The notes under the pieces were generated by a model. That model had not been told where the DNA came from and did no database searches. It worked only from the letters and a program-made list of their open reading frames with translations. The position numbers were made by a program, and so were the translations under genes. From positions 1-34,795 of the forward strand of contig JACAEV010000078.1 in assembly GCA_013388645.1 (NCBI GenBank): a stretch of DNA of 34,795 bases, given 5' to 3'. Below are positions 8,128-17,279 of this stretch, one piece after another; position 1 is the first letter of the stretch, and each line of letters opens with the position of its first letter. Origin of the DNA: Syntrophaceae bacterium. Lineage in GTDB: Bacteria; Desulfobacterota; BSN033; UBA1163.

Positions 8128-9213
8128 GTGAAAGACGAATATTGGATGAAGCGGGCTCTCCGCCTTGCCAAAAAAGGCTGGGGGAGGACTTCCCCTAACC
8201 CCATGGTAGGAGCCATCTTAGTAAAAAATGGTATTGAGGTGGGACAGGGCTATCATATGAAAGCAGGGGAGGCCCATGCCGAAATCGTTGCCCTTCAGAA
8301 AGCAAAGGGAGAAGCCAGAGGATCAGCTCTTTATCTCAATTTGGAGCCCTGTGTGCATTATGGGAAAACCCCCCCCTGCGCCCCACAAATTATCCAGTCC
8401 AAGGTGAAGCGGGTGGTCATTGGGATGGAAGACCCCAATCCTTTGGTAAAAGGGAGAGGGATCGAAATGCTAAGACAGGCTGGCCTCGATGTTCAACTAG
8501 GAATTTTAGAAAAAGAATGTCAGGGATTAAATGAAGCCTTTTCCAAATATATCTTGAAAAAGACGCCTTTTGTTATTTTAAAAGTAGCTGCCACATTGGA
8601 CGGTAAAATGGCCACTCGAGATGGCCGTTCAAAATGGATGTCTGGAGAGGCCTCCAGACATCTTGTCCACCGGTGGAGAGATCGAGTCGATGGAATCCTC
8701 GTTGGCATCAATACCATTTTAAAAGATGATCCGATGTTGACGGCACGCGTTAAAAATGGAAGAGATCCTTATCGCATCATTTTGGATAGTCGATTGAGAA
8801 TTCCATTCGAAGCAAAAGTGATTAGAAGTTCCCCTTCGAAAACAATCATTGCAACGACAGAGATGGCCCCTCAAAACAAAATTAAAAAATTGGAACAGAT
8901 GGGAACTCAGGTCTTGATCCTCCACTCTAAAAGGGGAAAAATTGATTTGAGGTCTTGTCTCTCTAAGCTCGGGGAAAAGGGAATGATCAGTCTGATGGTA
9001 GAAGGAGGAAGTCAAGTCAACGGTTCATTTCTGGATGAAGGCCTGATCGATAAACTCTTGCTCTTTCTCTCTCCTAAAATCATGGGGGATCCGCAAGCCC
9101 TTGGAATTTTTGGTGGGAGAGGAGTTTCTCGCCTCCAAGAGGCCGTTACCCTAAAGGAAATTAAAACAAGAAGAATTGGAGAAGATATTCTGTTAGAAGG
9201 TTATTTTGAGTAA
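8128..9213 (+). CDS. ribD: Bifunctional riboflavin deaminase/reductase RibD
   Basis: 361 residues. The N-terminal deaminase has the zinc site H50-A-E52 and PC75-VHYGKTPP-C84; the C-terminal reductase domain starts near KKTPFVILKVAATLDGKMAT and has the MVEGGSQVNGSFL motif. It carries out two successive steps from the GTP cyclohydrolase II product. GTG start at 8128 with TAAGGA about 6 nt before it. First of the four rib genes; I saw no FMN riboswitch in the 32-nt gap upstream. Confidence 0.96.
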   Translation: MKDEYWMKRALRLAKKGWGRTSPNPMVGAILVKNGIEVGQGYHMKAGEAHAEIVALQKAKGEARGSALYLNLEPCVHYGKTPPCAPQIIQSKVKRVVIGMEDPNPLVKGRGIEMLRQAGLDVQLGILEKECQGLNEAFSKYILKKTPFVILKVAATLDGKMATRDGRSKWMSGEASRHLVHRWRDRVDGILVGINTILKDDPMLTARVKNGRDPYRIILDSRLRIPFEAKVIRSSPSKTIIATTEMAPQNKIKKLEQMGTQVLILHSKRGKIDLRSCLSKLGEKGMISLMVEGGSQVNGSFLDEGLIDKLLLFLSPKIMGDPQALGIFGGRGVSRLQEAVTLKEIKTRRIGEDILLEGYFE

Positions 9214-9224
9214 GGGAGAGAAAC

Positions 9225-9878
9225 ATGTTCACCGGAATCATTGAAGATAGAGGCAGAATTCTAAAAATGGAATATCGTGGACAGGAAAAGAGATTGACGA
9301 TCGAACTGCCTCAACATTTGACAGATGTGCAACTGGGTGATAGTATTAATATAAATGGTGTTTGCTTAACGATCGTTCAGAAGGGGAAACAAGAAATAGT
9401 AACGGATTTATCCCAAGAGACTCTTCAAAAAAGTGTATTGGGGGAGTTAAAAGAAGGAGACCAAGTCAATTTGGAAAGGGCCCTGAGACTCACAGACCGA
9501 TTAGGAGGACATATCGTGACAGGCCATATTGACGGGATTGGGATGATTATAGAGAAGACGAAAGAAAGAGATTTTCTCCAAATAAAAATAAGAATTCCTA
9601 AATCCGTTTCAAAATATGTGGTATCCAAAGGATCGATTGCCATTGATGGGGTTAGTCTGACGGTCAATGAATCTTCAGGAGATGAGATTCGATTGACTTT
9701 AATCCCTTTTACCATTGAAAAAACAACCCTTTTTAATAAGACCGTAGGGGATCGAGTGAATGTGGAGGCTGATATTTTAGGCAAATATGTGGAAAGACTC
9801 TTGACCCGAGAGGATAAAAAACCTGTGAAATTGGACTGGTCTTTCTTAAAAGAACATGGTTTTATTAAAGGAGAATGA
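9225..9878 (+). CDS. ribE: Riboflavin synthase alpha subunit
   Basis: 217 residues, two tandem lumazine-binding beta-barrels. Repeat one starts MFTGIIEDRG and contains INGVCLTI; repeat two contains GHIVTGHIDG and IDGVSLTVNE. Dismutates two 6,7-dimethyl-8-ribityllumazine to riboflavin. The ATG lies 11 nt after ribD with a GGGAGAG binding site. Called ribE or ribC depending on the species convention. Confidence 0.96.
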   Translation: MFTGIIEDRGRILKMEYRGQEKRLTIELPQHLTDVQLGDSININGVCLTIVQKGKQEIVTDLSQETLQKSVLGELKEGDQVNLERALRLTDRLGGHIVTGHIDGIGMIIEKTKERDFLQIKIRIPKSVSKYVVSKGSIAIDGVSLTVNESSGDEIRLTLIPFTIEKTTLFNKTVGDRVNVEADILGKYVERLLTREDKKPVKLDWSFLKEHGFIKGE

Positions 9879-9887
9879 GGAACAACG

Positions 9888-11099
9888 ATGATTCATAAGA
9901 TTGAAGCAGCCTTAGAGGATATTCGCCAGGGTAAAATGGTGATTCTGGTGGATGATGAAGATCGTGAAAATGAAGGCGATCTCACCATGGCCGCAGAGAA
10001 GGTAACTCCTGAAGCCATTAATTTTATGGCAAAATATGGGCGAGGATTGATCTGTCTCTCCTTAACGGATCAAAGACTTAATGAGTTGCGTCTTCCGATG
10101 ATGGTCTCTGAAAATACTTCAAGATTTCAAACCGCCTTTACCGTTTCCATTGATGCGAGAAAAGGAGTGACCACAGGCATTTCAGCCTTAGATCGAGCCA
10201 CCACCATTTTGACCGCGGTCGATGATCGTACACAACCCGAAGATTTAGTTTCCCCTGGGCATGTTTTCCCATTGAGGGCAAGGGAGGGGGGCGTATTGGT
10301 CAGAACAGGTCAGACGGAAGGGTCGGTTGACCTGGCCAGATTAGCAGGACTGAAACCTGCAGGGGTGATTTGTGAGATTATGAAAGATGACGGAACCATG
10401 GCAAGAATGCCTGACCTTCTCATCTTTGCCAAAGAGCATGGGCTGAAGATTGTGACTATCGCCGATTTGATCAAATATCGCCTTAACAAGGAATCCCTGG
10501 TTCGAAGAATCGCTACAGCCACCCTCCCCACCAAATATGGAGGAGTGTTCACAGCCATTGCCTATGAAAATGATATCGATTCTTTTCATCATATCGCCTT
10601 GGTAAAAGGGGAGATAAAACCCGAAGATACAGTTCTGGTAAGGGTCCATTCACAATGTTTAACAGGGGATGTGTTTGGATCGAAGCGATGTGATTGTGAG
10701 GAACAACTCCATACCGCCATGGGAATGGTCGAGAAAGAAGGGAAGGGGGTCATCGTCTACATGAGACAAGAGGGAAGGGGGATCGGATTGGTCAATAAAC
10801 TAAGAGCCTACTGCCTTCAGGATATGGGCAAGGATACGGTGGAGGCCAACGAGGCGTTGGGATTTAAGGCCGATATGCGAGATTATGGAATCGGGGCCCA
10901 AATTTTGGTGGATCTGGGCCTTCATAAGATTCGATTGATGACGAACAATCCTCGAAAAATTATCGGCCTGGAAGGATATGGAATTCAAGTGGTGGAGAGG
11001 GTTCCTATTGAGACAAAACCCCATCAAGAAAATATTGAGTATCTCAAGGCCAAGGCGAAGAAAATGGGACATCTGCTCTCCATTAAACCAGGAGAATGA
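9888..11099 (+). CDS. ribBA: Bifunctional DHBP synthase / GTP cyclohydrolase II
   Basis: 403 residues. Residues 1 to about 200 are 3,4-dihydroxy-2-butanone-4-phosphate synthase ([30 protein letters not shown]). The rest is GTP cyclohydrolase II, with zinc ligands Cys257, Cys268 and Cys270 in [17 protein letters not shown] and the RQEGRGIGL loop. Together the domains make both riboflavin precursors, from ribulose-5-P and GTP. Key residues of both domains appear intact, so both activities are expected. Confidence 0.97.
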   Translation: MIHKIEAALEDIRQGKMVILVDDEDRENEGDLTMAAEKVTPEAINFMAKYGRGLICLSLTDQRLNELRLPMMVSENTSRFQTAFTVSIDARKGVTTGISALDRATTILTAVDDRTQPEDLVSPGHVFPLRAREGGVLVRTGQTEGSVDLARLAGLKPAGVICEIMKDDGTMARMPDLLIFAKEHGLKIVTIADLIKYRLNKESLVRRIATATLPTKYGGVFTAIAYENDIDSFHHIALVKGEIKPEDTVLVRVHSQCLTGDVFGSKRCDCEEQLHTAMGMVEKEGKGVIVYMRQEGRGIGLVNKLRAYCLQDMGKDTVEANEALGFKADMRDYGIGAQILVDLGLHKIRLMTNNPRKIIGLEGYGIQVVERVPIETKPHQENIEYLKAKAKKMGHLLSIKPGE

Positions 11100-11170
11100 T
11101 TTAATTTTAAAGTATAGATCGGAGATGGCAGATCGAGAATGGTGAAATGAGAATTCGAAAGGAGGAAAAG

Positions 11171-11650
11171 ATGGTGAAGATCTTTGAAGGCAAACTACTG
11201 GCCAAGGGGCTCAAGTTTGGGATCGTCTTAAGTCGATTTAATGATTTTATTGGGGAACGGCTTCTCGAGGGAGCCATGGATGCCTTGCAGCGAAGTGGGT
11301 TGGAAGAAGGAGACTGCCATGTGGCACGAGTTCCAGGGGCCTTTGAGATTCCCCTGGTTGCGAAGAAAATGGTCAAGAGCGGTCGTTATGATGCCATCAT
11401 TTGCTTAGGCTGTGTCATTCGGGGAGCCACTCCTCATTTCGATTATATCGCCAGTGAAGTGACGAAAGGGATTGCCAATCTCACCCTGGAGAGTGAGACA
11501 CCCATCTCCTTTGGAGTATTGATTACCGATACGATTGAACAAGCGATTGAAAGAGCAGGAACAAAAATTGGAAACAAAGGGTTCGATGCAGCGATGTCCG
11601 CCGTTGAAATGGCGAATCTCATGAAGGAGATTGGAAAGGGTAAAGCTTGA
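11171..11650 (+). CDS. ribH: Lumazine synthase
   Basis: About 159 residues. Condenses the RibA/RibD and RibB products to the lumazine substrate of riboflavin synthase; usually a large hollow oligomer. Motifs: [36 protein letters not shown], and [17 protein letters not shown] prefer ATG 11171 because AAAGGAGG (11158-11165) lies 5 nt upstream and the length then fits the family; an in-frame ATG at 11147 adds 8 charged residues that overlap this SD. Confidence 0.96.
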   Translation: MVKIFEGKLLAKGLKFGIVLSRFNDFIGERLLEGAMDALQRSGLEEGDCHVARVPGAFEIPLVAKKMVKSGRYDAIICLGCVIRGATPHFDYIASEVTKGIANLTLESETPISFGVLITDTIEQAIERAGTKIGNKGFDAAMSAVEMANLMKEIGKGKA

Positions 11651-11651
11651 T

Positions 11652-12068
11652 TTGGGAATTAGAAGAAAATCGAGGGAATTTGCCCTCCAGGTTCTTTATC
11701 AATTGAATATTTCAAAGCAAGACCCCTTGGTCGCCCTCGCTCAATTTGGAGAACATTTTCAATCTGTTGAAGGGGGGGATGCCTTTCAAAGACGCCTTGT
11801 TCTGGGTGTTTTGGAGCACTGTCCAGAATTGGATCGATTGATTGAACGGTACTCTGAGAATTGGCGTCTCGACCGAATCAACCTGATCGAACGAAATATT
11901 CTTCGGATGGCTATCTTTGAACTCCTTTTCTGTGATGAGATCCCTCCAAAGGTAACGATCAATGAGGCGATCGATCTTGGAAAGCGATTCGGATCGGAAG
12001 ATTCCGGAAGTTTTATCAACGGCATTTTAGATCGAATCCAACACGAAGTCGTCCGAAAACCCATCTAA
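11652..12068 (+). CDS. nusB: Transcription antitermination factor NusB
   Basis: About 138 residues, all-helical NusB: RRKSREFALQVLYQ at the start, and RNILRMAIFELLF and PPKVTINEAIDLGKRFGSEDSGSFINGILD at the end. Acts with NusE (S10) in rRNA antitermination. The start is uncertain: TTG 11652 has GGAAAGGG 11 nt upstream, whereas TTG 11631, overlapping ribH by 20 nt, has its SD only 1 nt away. ribH-nusB adjacency is widespread. Confidence 0.94.
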   Translation: MGIRRKSREFALQVLYQLNISKQDPLVALAQFGEHFQSVEGGDAFQRRLVLGVLEHCPELDRLIERYSENWRLDRINLIERNILRMAIFELLFCDEIPPKVTINEAIDLGKRFGSEDSGSFINGILDRIQHEVVRKPI

Positions 12069-12209
12069 AAAGCGGTTTGAGGCTAAGAGAAGAAAGCCAG
12101 TTTGGGCTAAAGTGTTGAGGTCAGGGTTTTTAAACCATGGACATAGCCTATTGACGAAACGGGCGTCATTACCCTAACCCAACGACTCCATACTTTTTAT
12201 TGAGACAAT

Positions 12210-12818
12210 ATGGATGTGATTCTTTCTGGGGAAAGAGTGGATGACCAGGATTGTGCTCTCTTGGTCATTGGGTTCTTCAAAGATGAAAGGCCTCTGAAGG
12301 GATCGAGTGGTTGGATCGATTGGAGGCTCAATGGAATGGTCTCCCGTTTCTTAATGAAAAAGAGGTTGACCGGTGAATGGAAGGAGACGACGTTAATCCC
12401 CTCCCAAGGAAGGATCCAACCCCGTATGATCCTCCTACTCGGTCTGGGAGAGCTAAAAGAATATAGTTATCCTCGTCTTCGGGAACTGTCTCCCTATCTC
12501 TTAGAAACCCTCAAGAAACTGGGCACGGATAGCGTCTGTCTCTCACTCCCTTACGAAGGAAGCACCCAGGTGGACTGCGGAAAACTAACAGAAGTGCTCA
12601 TCGAGGGGATGGTCGATTGCTTAGATCTTCATGAATATCCATTCAATGAAGAGTGGATAAAAAACTTGCAAATTTATTTTGCTGAAGGAAAAGAGCGTTT
12701 TTACGAAATTCTTTCAGGAGTTCAAACCGCCCAATCCCTTTTCGAACAGCGGATTCAAATCAGAATTTTAACCCCCACAGAAGGTTTTTCTGCTCGGAGT
12801 TCAAAGATTCACATCTAA
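12210..12818 (+). CDS. Orphan M17 aminopeptidase N-terminal domain protein
   Basis: 202 residues resembling only the N-terminal (macro-like) domain of leucyl aminopeptidases: an early [31 protein letters not shown], and the [14 protein letters not shown] strand-turn. The metal-binding peptidase half (NTDAEGR and related motifs) is missing and the ORF ends cleanly, so it is not an active M17 peptidase. It may have a regulatory or binding role, or be a truncation. It lies about 140 nt after nusB and its stop overlaps the stop of the convergent SDR gene by 4 nt. Confidence 0.7.
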   Translation: MDVILSGERVDDQDCALLVIGFFKDERPLKGSSGWIDWRLNGMVSRFLMKKRLTGEWKETTLIPSQGRIQPRMILLLGLGELKEYSYPRLRELSPYLLETLKKLGTDSVCLSLPYEGSTQVDCGKLTEVLIEGMVDCLDLHEYPFNEEWIKNLQIYFAEGKERFYEILSGVQTAQSLFEQRIQIRILTPTEGFSARSSKIHI

Positions 12819-13759
12819 GTTTCCGTTAGTTTCTTCTTAAAATATTGAAGCGTTCTCCGCAGTCCCTCTCGACGGCTGACCTTTGGTTCCCATCTCAATA
12901 GAGTTTTCGCTTTGGTGATATCTGGCTGTCGCACCTTGGGGTCATTTTGAGGTAATGAGCAATAAACGATTCGGCTCTTACTCCCTGTCAAGTCAATGAT
13001 CTCTTTGGCGAAGTCTAAAATCGTAATTTCTTCAGGATTTCCTAAATTAACAGGGTCCGCCTCATTTGAATCGAGAAGTTTTTTGATCCCTTCAATCAAG
13101 TCGTCCACATAACAGAAACTTCTGGTTTGAGTCCCGTTGCCATAAACGGTGATATCTTCTCCTTTCAACGCTTGAACCATGAAGTTGGGAAGAGCTCTTC
13201 CATCATCGAGTCTCATACGTGGGCCATAGGTGTTGAAGATACGGGCAATACGGGTTGAAATCCCATGGTTTCGATGGTAAGCCATGGTGATGGCTTCAGC
13301 AAAACGTTTTGCTTCATCATAGACTCCTCTTGGCACAACAGGATCCACATTTCCTGGATAAGATTCGGGTTGGGGGTGCACTGAGGGATCCCCGTAGACT
13401 TCTGAGGTGGAGGCGAGGAGGAACCGTGCTTTTTTCTCTTTTGCCAAACCGAGAGCCTTATGCGTACCTAAGGATCCCACCTTTAAGGTTTGGATGGGAT
13501 AATCCAAGTAATCTTTGGGACTGGCCAGAGAGGCAAAGTGGAGGATGTTATCGAGTTTTCCATTGACATGAAGATATTCTGTGACGTCGTATTTGATGAA
13601 TTTAAATCTTTCGTGTCCCATCAGGTGAGCGATATTTTCGATATTTTCTTTTTTAATCAAATTGTCTATGCAGATGACTTCATGACCTTGGGTAATGAAA
13701 AAATCGCAGAGGTGGGAACCAAGAAACCCTGCCCCCCCTGTGATCAACGTCCTTTCCAT
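12815..13759 (-). CDS. UDP-glucuronate decarboxylase-like SDR epimerase
   Basis: 314 residues, extended SDR. NAD-binding GGAGFLG (8-14), the [11 protein letters not shown] block with Ser119/Glu120, and the catalytic Tyr147-x3-Lys151 in [13 protein letters not shown], a form typical of UDP-glucuronate decarboxylase (UDP-xylose synthase). The [21 protein letters not shown] and GNPEEITI blocks follow. Likely makes UDP-xylose for surface polysaccharide or another nucleotide sugar; close homologues include dTDP-glucose dehydratases and other epimerases, so the substrate is inferred. Good GAGGGGG SD 6 nt before the ATG. A lone gene with its own promoter. Confidence 0.85.
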   Translation of the reverse strand: MERTLITGGAGFLGSHLCDFFITQGHEVICIDNLIKKENIENIAHLMGHERFKFIKYDVTEYLHVNGKLDNILHFASLASPKDYLDYPIQTLKVGSLGTHKALGLAKEKKARFLLASTSEVYGDPSVHPQPESYPGNVDPVVPRGVYDEAKRFAEAITMAYHRNHGISTRIARIFNTYGPRMRLDDGRALPNFMVQALKGEDITVYGNGTQTRSFCYVDDLIEGIKKLLDSNEADPVNLGNPEEITILDFAKEIIDLTGSKSRIVYCSLPQNDPKVRQPDITKAKTLLRWEPKVSRREGLRRTLQYFKKKLTET

Positions 13760-13798
13760 GTTATCCCCCTCTTGGTGACGATTTGATAGAGCGTTAAA

Positions 13799-13827
13799 TC
13801 ATTAACATAGCTGAAGGAACTTGTAAA
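13799..13827 (-). promoter_or_regulatory. Putative sigma-70 promoter of the SDR gene
   Basis: On the minus strand TTTACA (13827-13822) and TAATGA (13804-13799) are separated by 17 nt, about 40 nt upstream of the ATG. A reasonable match by spacing and sequence. Confidence 0.4.
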
Positions 13828-13856
13828 CCCTATGATTGATCCAATGGTGACTTTAA

Positions 13857-14012
13857 AGAGTGAAGCTCCCAGTGCTGAGGTACGGGGCATCTTCACAGCT
13901 TCGGCGAAAACCGCCGAAGCATATCCTACTACGTTCCTTCAGGGCCTCGAAGGGTACCCTGTCGCATTCATCCTCGCCCTTCCGGGCGGGGCATTCTGCG
14001 ACGGCGGGTAAA
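13857..14012. repeat. Composite hairpin repeat element A
   Basis: A GC-richer island filling most of the 330-nt gap between two divergently transcribed genes. The left edge (TGAAGCTCCCAGT, then ACGGGGCAT) is a degenerate copy of the hairpin at 28851-28903 read on the opposite strand. The right part has a stem CCTCGCCC/GGGCGGGG followed by CATTCTGCG and GGCGGG, again matching that element. Between them is a 9-bp stem GCTTCGGCG/CGCCGAAGC (13898-13920) and a palindrome AGGGTACCCT (13951-13960). No transposase and no coding sense recognised; MITE- or REP-like. Confidence 0.6.
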
Positions 14013-14019
14013 CTTTCTT

Positions 14020-14048
14020 TTGACAATTGGTTTGAAATAGGATAAAAA
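14020..14048 (+). promoter_or_regulatory. Putative promoter of the aminotransferase gene
   Basis: TTGACA (14020-14025), 17-nt spacer, TAAAAA (14043-14048). It lies just outside the right edge of repeat element A, 42 nt before the ATG. The -35 is perfect, the -10 weak. Confidence 0.45.
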
Positions 14049-14089
14049 ATGATACCCATAGATATTCAATGAGATTGGAGGGTTGACCG

Positions 14090-15007
14090 ATGGTGCAAAA
14101 AGTCTCGAAGATTTGGATGGATGGGAAATTGATTCCTTGGGAGGAGGCCAATGTTCATATCCTCACGCATAGCCTTCATTATGGTTTAGCTGTTTTTGAG
14201 GGAATTCGTTGCTATCTCTGCCACGATGGAAAATCTGCCGTTTTTAGATTGAGGGAACATGTCGATAGACTTTTCGATTCTGCCCAGATCGGGGATATCA
14301 AAATTCCTTTTTCCAAGAGGGAGATCGCTGAGGCATGCAAAGATACCTTACGGGCAAATCAGTTGAAAGAAGGATATATCCGACCCATTGTCTTCATTGG
14401 AGAAGGAGTCATGGGGGTTTATCCCGGAGAGAATCCAACTCGCATTGCTATCGCCACCTGGTCATGGGGGGCCTATTTAGGAGAAAAAGCCTTGGAGAAG
14501 GGAATTCGGGTGAAGGTTTCTTCTTACACTCGACACCATGTCAATGTGATGATGACCAAAGCGAAGATTTGCGGCAATTATGTCAATTCCGTTCTCGCTA
14601 AGAGAGAAGTGATGAAGATGGGATATGATGAAGCCTTGATGCTCGATACAGAAGGTTATGTTTCAGAAGCCAGTGGAGAGAATATCTTTATGGTGAAAAA
14701 TGGGGTGTTAAAAACGACTCCCCTCACCTCGATCCTTCCTGGTATCACAAGGGATGCAGTGATTCAGATCGCCAAGGCAAAAAAGATACCTCTGTTAGAA
14801 GAGCGATTTACCCGAGATGAACTTTATACAGCCCACGAAGCCTTTTTTACAGGGACAGCGGCTGAGCTGACGCCCATTCGAGAGGTGGATGATCGGATCA
14901 TTGGTGAAGGGAAACCGGGCCCAATGACCAAAGAACTTCAAGCTACTTTTTTTGAAATCGTCAGAGGAAAAAATCCAGAATATAAAGAGTGGTTGGATTA
15001 CCTATAG
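14090..15007 (+). CDS. ilvE: Branched-chain amino acid aminotransferase
   Basis: 305 residues, fold-type IV PLP aminotransferase. SLHYGLAVFEGIRCY near the N-terminus, the PLP-lysine segment TKAKICGNY (Lys159), EGYVSEASGENIFMV and TSILPGITRDAVI. Catalyses the last step of Val/Leu/Ile synthesis with glutamate as donor. The length matches IlvE (about 300-310). Transcribed alone from its own promoter; D-amino acid or aminodeoxychorismate lyase relatives are less likely given the early GIRCY motif. Confidence 0.92.
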   Translation: MVQKVSKIWMDGKLIPWEEANVHILTHSLHYGLAVFEGIRCYLCHDGKSAVFRLREHVDRLFDSAQIGDIKIPFSKREIAEACKDTLRANQLKEGYIRPIVFIGEGVMGVYPGENPTRIAIATWSWGAYLGEKALEKGIRVKVSSYTRHHVNVMMTKAKICGNYVNSVLAKREVMKMGYDEALMLDTEGYVSEASGENIFMVKNGVLKTTPLTSILPGITRDAVIQIAKAKKIPLLEERFTRDELYTAHEAFFTGTAAELTPIREVDDRIIGEGKPGPMTKELQATFFEIVRGKNPEYKEWLDYL

Positions 15008-15015
15008 GGCTGAAC

Positions 15016-15098
15016 TAATGGAAGGGTGGGTGAACCATAAGTTTTTTGGAAAACCCATTCTTCCAATATTCCATGCTTCCAATGTTCCGTTTCCATTA
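15016..15098. repeat. TGGAA/TTCCA-rich intergenic repeat, copy 2
   Basis: The 96-nt gap between ilvE and yacP is bounded by a perfect inverted repeat TAATGGAA (15016-15023) / TTCCATTA (15091-15098) and carries ATTCTTCC, ATATTCCA, GCTTCC and ATGTTCCG units. Similar to the fabG-acpP gap (4998-5070). Short terminal inverted repeats suggest a mini-element of about 83 bp. Confidence 0.4.
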
Positions 15099-15103
15099 AT
15101 ATC

Positions 15104-15622
15104 ATGCATCTCATCATCGATGGTTATAACCTACTCCATGCAGACCGTTCTCTGATTACACCCAACGACCTTCAACTTCAACGGGAAAGGGATCGCCTCA
15201 TCGACCAGCTTTCAACCTATCAACAACGCAAGTCTTTTGGAATGACCGTTGTTTTCGATGGATGGTTGGGGGGACGGACAACCGAGAAGCGGGAAAGGAA
15301 AAAAGGGGTGGAGGTCGTCTTCTCCAAGCTCGGGGAGAAAGCGGATGAAGTTATTAAACGAATGATCAGAGAAAAAGGTTCAGGGGCGATAGTCATTTCC
15401 TCGGATCGAGAGATCATCGGGTTTGCTCAGCGGATGGCAGTATCGGTTATTTCATCCGAACAGTTCCGAGAAAAGCTGGAGATTCCTTTCAATACAGGTA
15501 AAGAAGTTTTTATAGAGGAGGAGGAAGAGGAGGAAGAAGAAAGGCGGGGGAAGAAAAAAGGGCTTGCGAGAAGACTTTCTAAAAAAGAAAAACGGGCGCG
15601 AGCCGCCTTAAGGAAGCTTTAG
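15104..15622 (+). CDS. YacP-like NYN-domain RNase
   Basis: 172 residues. A PIN-like NYN domain: HLIIDGYNLLHA (acidic Asp6), VVFDGW and the conserved VISSDREI segment. YacP/Rae1 proteins are ribosome-associated endoribonucleases in Firmicutes; the exact role here is inferred. The C-terminus is striking: a run of about nine glutamates (near 139-147) followed directly by a Lys/Arg-rich tail, probably a disordered RNA- or ribosome-contacting extension. No good SD is visible before the ATG. Confidence 0.82.
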   Translation: MHLIIDGYNLLHADRSLITPNDLQLQRERDRLIDQLSTYQQRKSFGMTVVFDGWLGGRTTEKRERKKGVEVVFSKLGEKADEVIKRMIREKGSGAIVISSDREIIGFAQRMAVSVISSEQFREKLEIPFNTGKEVFIEEEEEEEEERRGKKKGLARRLSKKEKRARAALRKL

Positions 15623-15701
15623 GAATTTTGAGCGTTGAAATTCAATATTCGCATTTTTTCAATCTGCATTCTTTCTACCTTCGGCGGACAGGGGAAATGG
15701 C

Positions 15702-16310
15702 TTAGGTTTTCCATTTATTTTCCGTCCCCTGCAAAAGCCTGGAGATATTTGATTGATGTCGGTAGAGGATCAGAGCAGCGATCACGATACTTAAAATGAA
15801 ATAGGCCCTCGAATCCGTTAAGAAGGCGATCAGAATTGGAATCGTCATGCCGCAAGCAACCGATCCGAGAGAGATAAATCTCCATCGCCACACAATGAAG
15901 ACAAAGAGAATGGCTTCGAGAATCACTGCCGCTGTAGAAATAAAAAAGTAAACACCCAACGCCGTAGCGACTCCCTTTCCTCCCTTAAACCCCAGAAAGA
16001 TTGGGAAGACATGACCGACGATCGGGCTTAATCCTGCAAGCGCGATCCAGTAGTCGACGGGGATACCCCATTTATTTGATGTGATCAAACTGAAGGCCAT
16101 CACCACAGGGATCATCCCTTTTAAAATATCCCCAATCAAGGTAAGGATTCCCAACCGTCTCCCTGCGGTACGAAAGATATTAGTCGCTCCAATATTTTTA
16201 CTTCCAATCTTTCTTGGATCCGCTTTAGAAAAAAATTTGGTGAGAAGAAGTCCGGTGGGGATCGAACCCAAGAGATAGCCAAAAAGAGCTACGAAAATTC
16301 CAATGGGCAC
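15702..16310 (-). CDS. plsY: Acyl-phosphate:glycerol-3-phosphate acyltransferase PlsY
   Basis: Integral membrane enzyme (about 202 residues, five or more hydrophobic segments) using PlsX-made acyl-phosphate to form lysophosphatidate. The three family motifs are seen: GSIPTG with KIGSKNIGATN, GHVFPIFLGFKGGKGVAT, and RHQSNISRLLQGTENK. I prefer GTG 16310 because AGAGGGGG lies 6 nt upstream and the protein then starts at the first membrane helix. An ATG at 16355 would add 15 basic residues with no SD and would cover that binding site. Confidence 0.95.
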   Translation of the reverse strand: MPIGIFVALFGYLLGSIPTGLLLTKFFSKADPRKIGSKNIGATNIFRTAGRRLGILTLIGDILKGMIPVVMAFSLITSNKWGIPVDYWIALAGLSPIVGHVFPIFLGFKGGKGVATALGVYFFISTAAVILEAILFVFIVWRWRFISLGSVACGMTIPILIAFLTDSRAYFILSIVIAALILYRHQSNISRLLQGTENKWKT

Positions 16311-16377
16311 GAAAAACCCCCTCTTTTGTTTTTTAATAGGTATAACGTTTCGCATAGAAAATCAAGATGAAAATTGA

Positions 16378-16419
16378 TGGAGCCCCACGGGCGAAGCCCG
16401 TGGTCTTATGCGTAGTTGG
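16378..16419. repeat. Hairpin repeat element B
   Basis: GGAGCC, stem CCACGGGC (16385-16392), GAA loop, GCCCGTGG (16396-16403), then TATGCGTAG. Read on the minus strand it has the same order as element C (CTACGCA, GC-rich stem-loop, GGGGCTCCA). It lies in the 5' region of plsY and may act as an RNA hairpin or protein-binding site. The rest of this gap up to 16656 shows no gene I can support. Confidence 0.5.
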
Positions 16420-16656
16420 ATAAAAATAAACCCTTTAAACTTTGTTGACTTCATTCCACTAATTTAGTAACTTTTATGTTATCCAAGGAGCGATGGGAGA
16501 AAACGCATCGGGGGGGGTAAGACATAAGAGGATTGGGTTTATGAAATCGGAATGGTTCGAAGCCATCTCAAGTTCCACCATGGAGAATGGGCATAAAACA
16601 GTAGGTTTATAACCGATTCCGAGAGTTGCATTATCGAACATAGGAAGGAATAATAA

Positions 16657-16716
16657 ATGGGTAAGAAGGGGAAGAATCCTAATTTCAAAAAAGGGGGAGC
16701 AAAGGATGAAAAATAA
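16657..16716 (+). CDS. Possible 19-residue basic leader peptide
   Basis: ATG at 16657 with AGGAAGGA 7 nt upstream; encodes MGKKGKNPNFKKGGAKDEK and stops inside the following gene (11-nt overlap). The lysine/glycine-rich peptide resembles no family I know. The good SD and overlap suggest a translationally coupled leader, but it may be chance. Confidence 0.3.
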   Translation: MGKKGKNPNFKKGGAKDEK

Positions 16717-16966
16717 GATACCGGATCAAGTCCTTAACGAAATCTTTCCAAGGAAGGTGAAACGACCCAAATTGAGTGAGGAAGTCTATAACCAGATGAA
16801 AAAGATGATTCTCTCTGGGAAATTCAAAAAGGGACAACGATTGGTTGAGGAGAAACTTGCCCATCAGTTAAACGTCAGCAGAAATCCCATTCAGATTGCC
16901 ATCCGTCAATTGAGGAAGGAAAAATTGGTCATCTGGAAATTTAAAAAAGGGACTTTTGTCGCCTGA
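16706..16966 (+). pseudogene. GntR-family HTH regulator, truncated (likely frameshifted)
   Basis: 86 residues covering the winged helix of FadR/FCD-type GntR regulators: SEEVYNQMKKMILSGKFKKGQRL, VEEKLAHQLNVSRNPIQIAIRQLRKEK and the wing GTFVA. Family members go on for about 130 more residues with a ligand-binding FCD domain, absent here. The ORF stops at a TGA followed by a T-run (TGATTTTTTTATT, 16964-16976). The neighbouring frame (to 17177) continues PDFFIKDVGSVKTINLFLKG, weakly like the start of an FCD domain, and then degenerates. SD GGGGGAG lies 6 nt before the ATG. It may be a relic or a stand-alone HTH protein. Confidence 0.65.
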
Positions 16967-17279
16967 TTTTTTTATTAAAGATGTCGGATCTGTAAAAACC
17001 ATCAATCTCTTTCTGAAAGGAAAAGGCTTTTCTTCACCCTTCGATTTGAAATTGATTTACCCCTATTCTGAAAGGGGGATGGGGATGAGGTGGGGTCATG
17101 GGTCTGAAAGATTCAGCTTATGCTACTTTAGCACACAAACGGCAGTGGCATTATTTGATGAATTATATTATAAATAATACCGAAATGGTTTTCGAACTCA
17201 AAGGATGAGATAAACGTTAAAACAGAAATGTTCTTTCTTTACCATTTTTCAGTCGATCACAAATAAGGAGGTCAGTTGA

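Noticed and set aside
13857-14012. Possible CRISPR or IS remnant
   Set aside because: No regularly spaced direct repeats and no transposase fragment in any frame; better explained as hairpin repeat element A.
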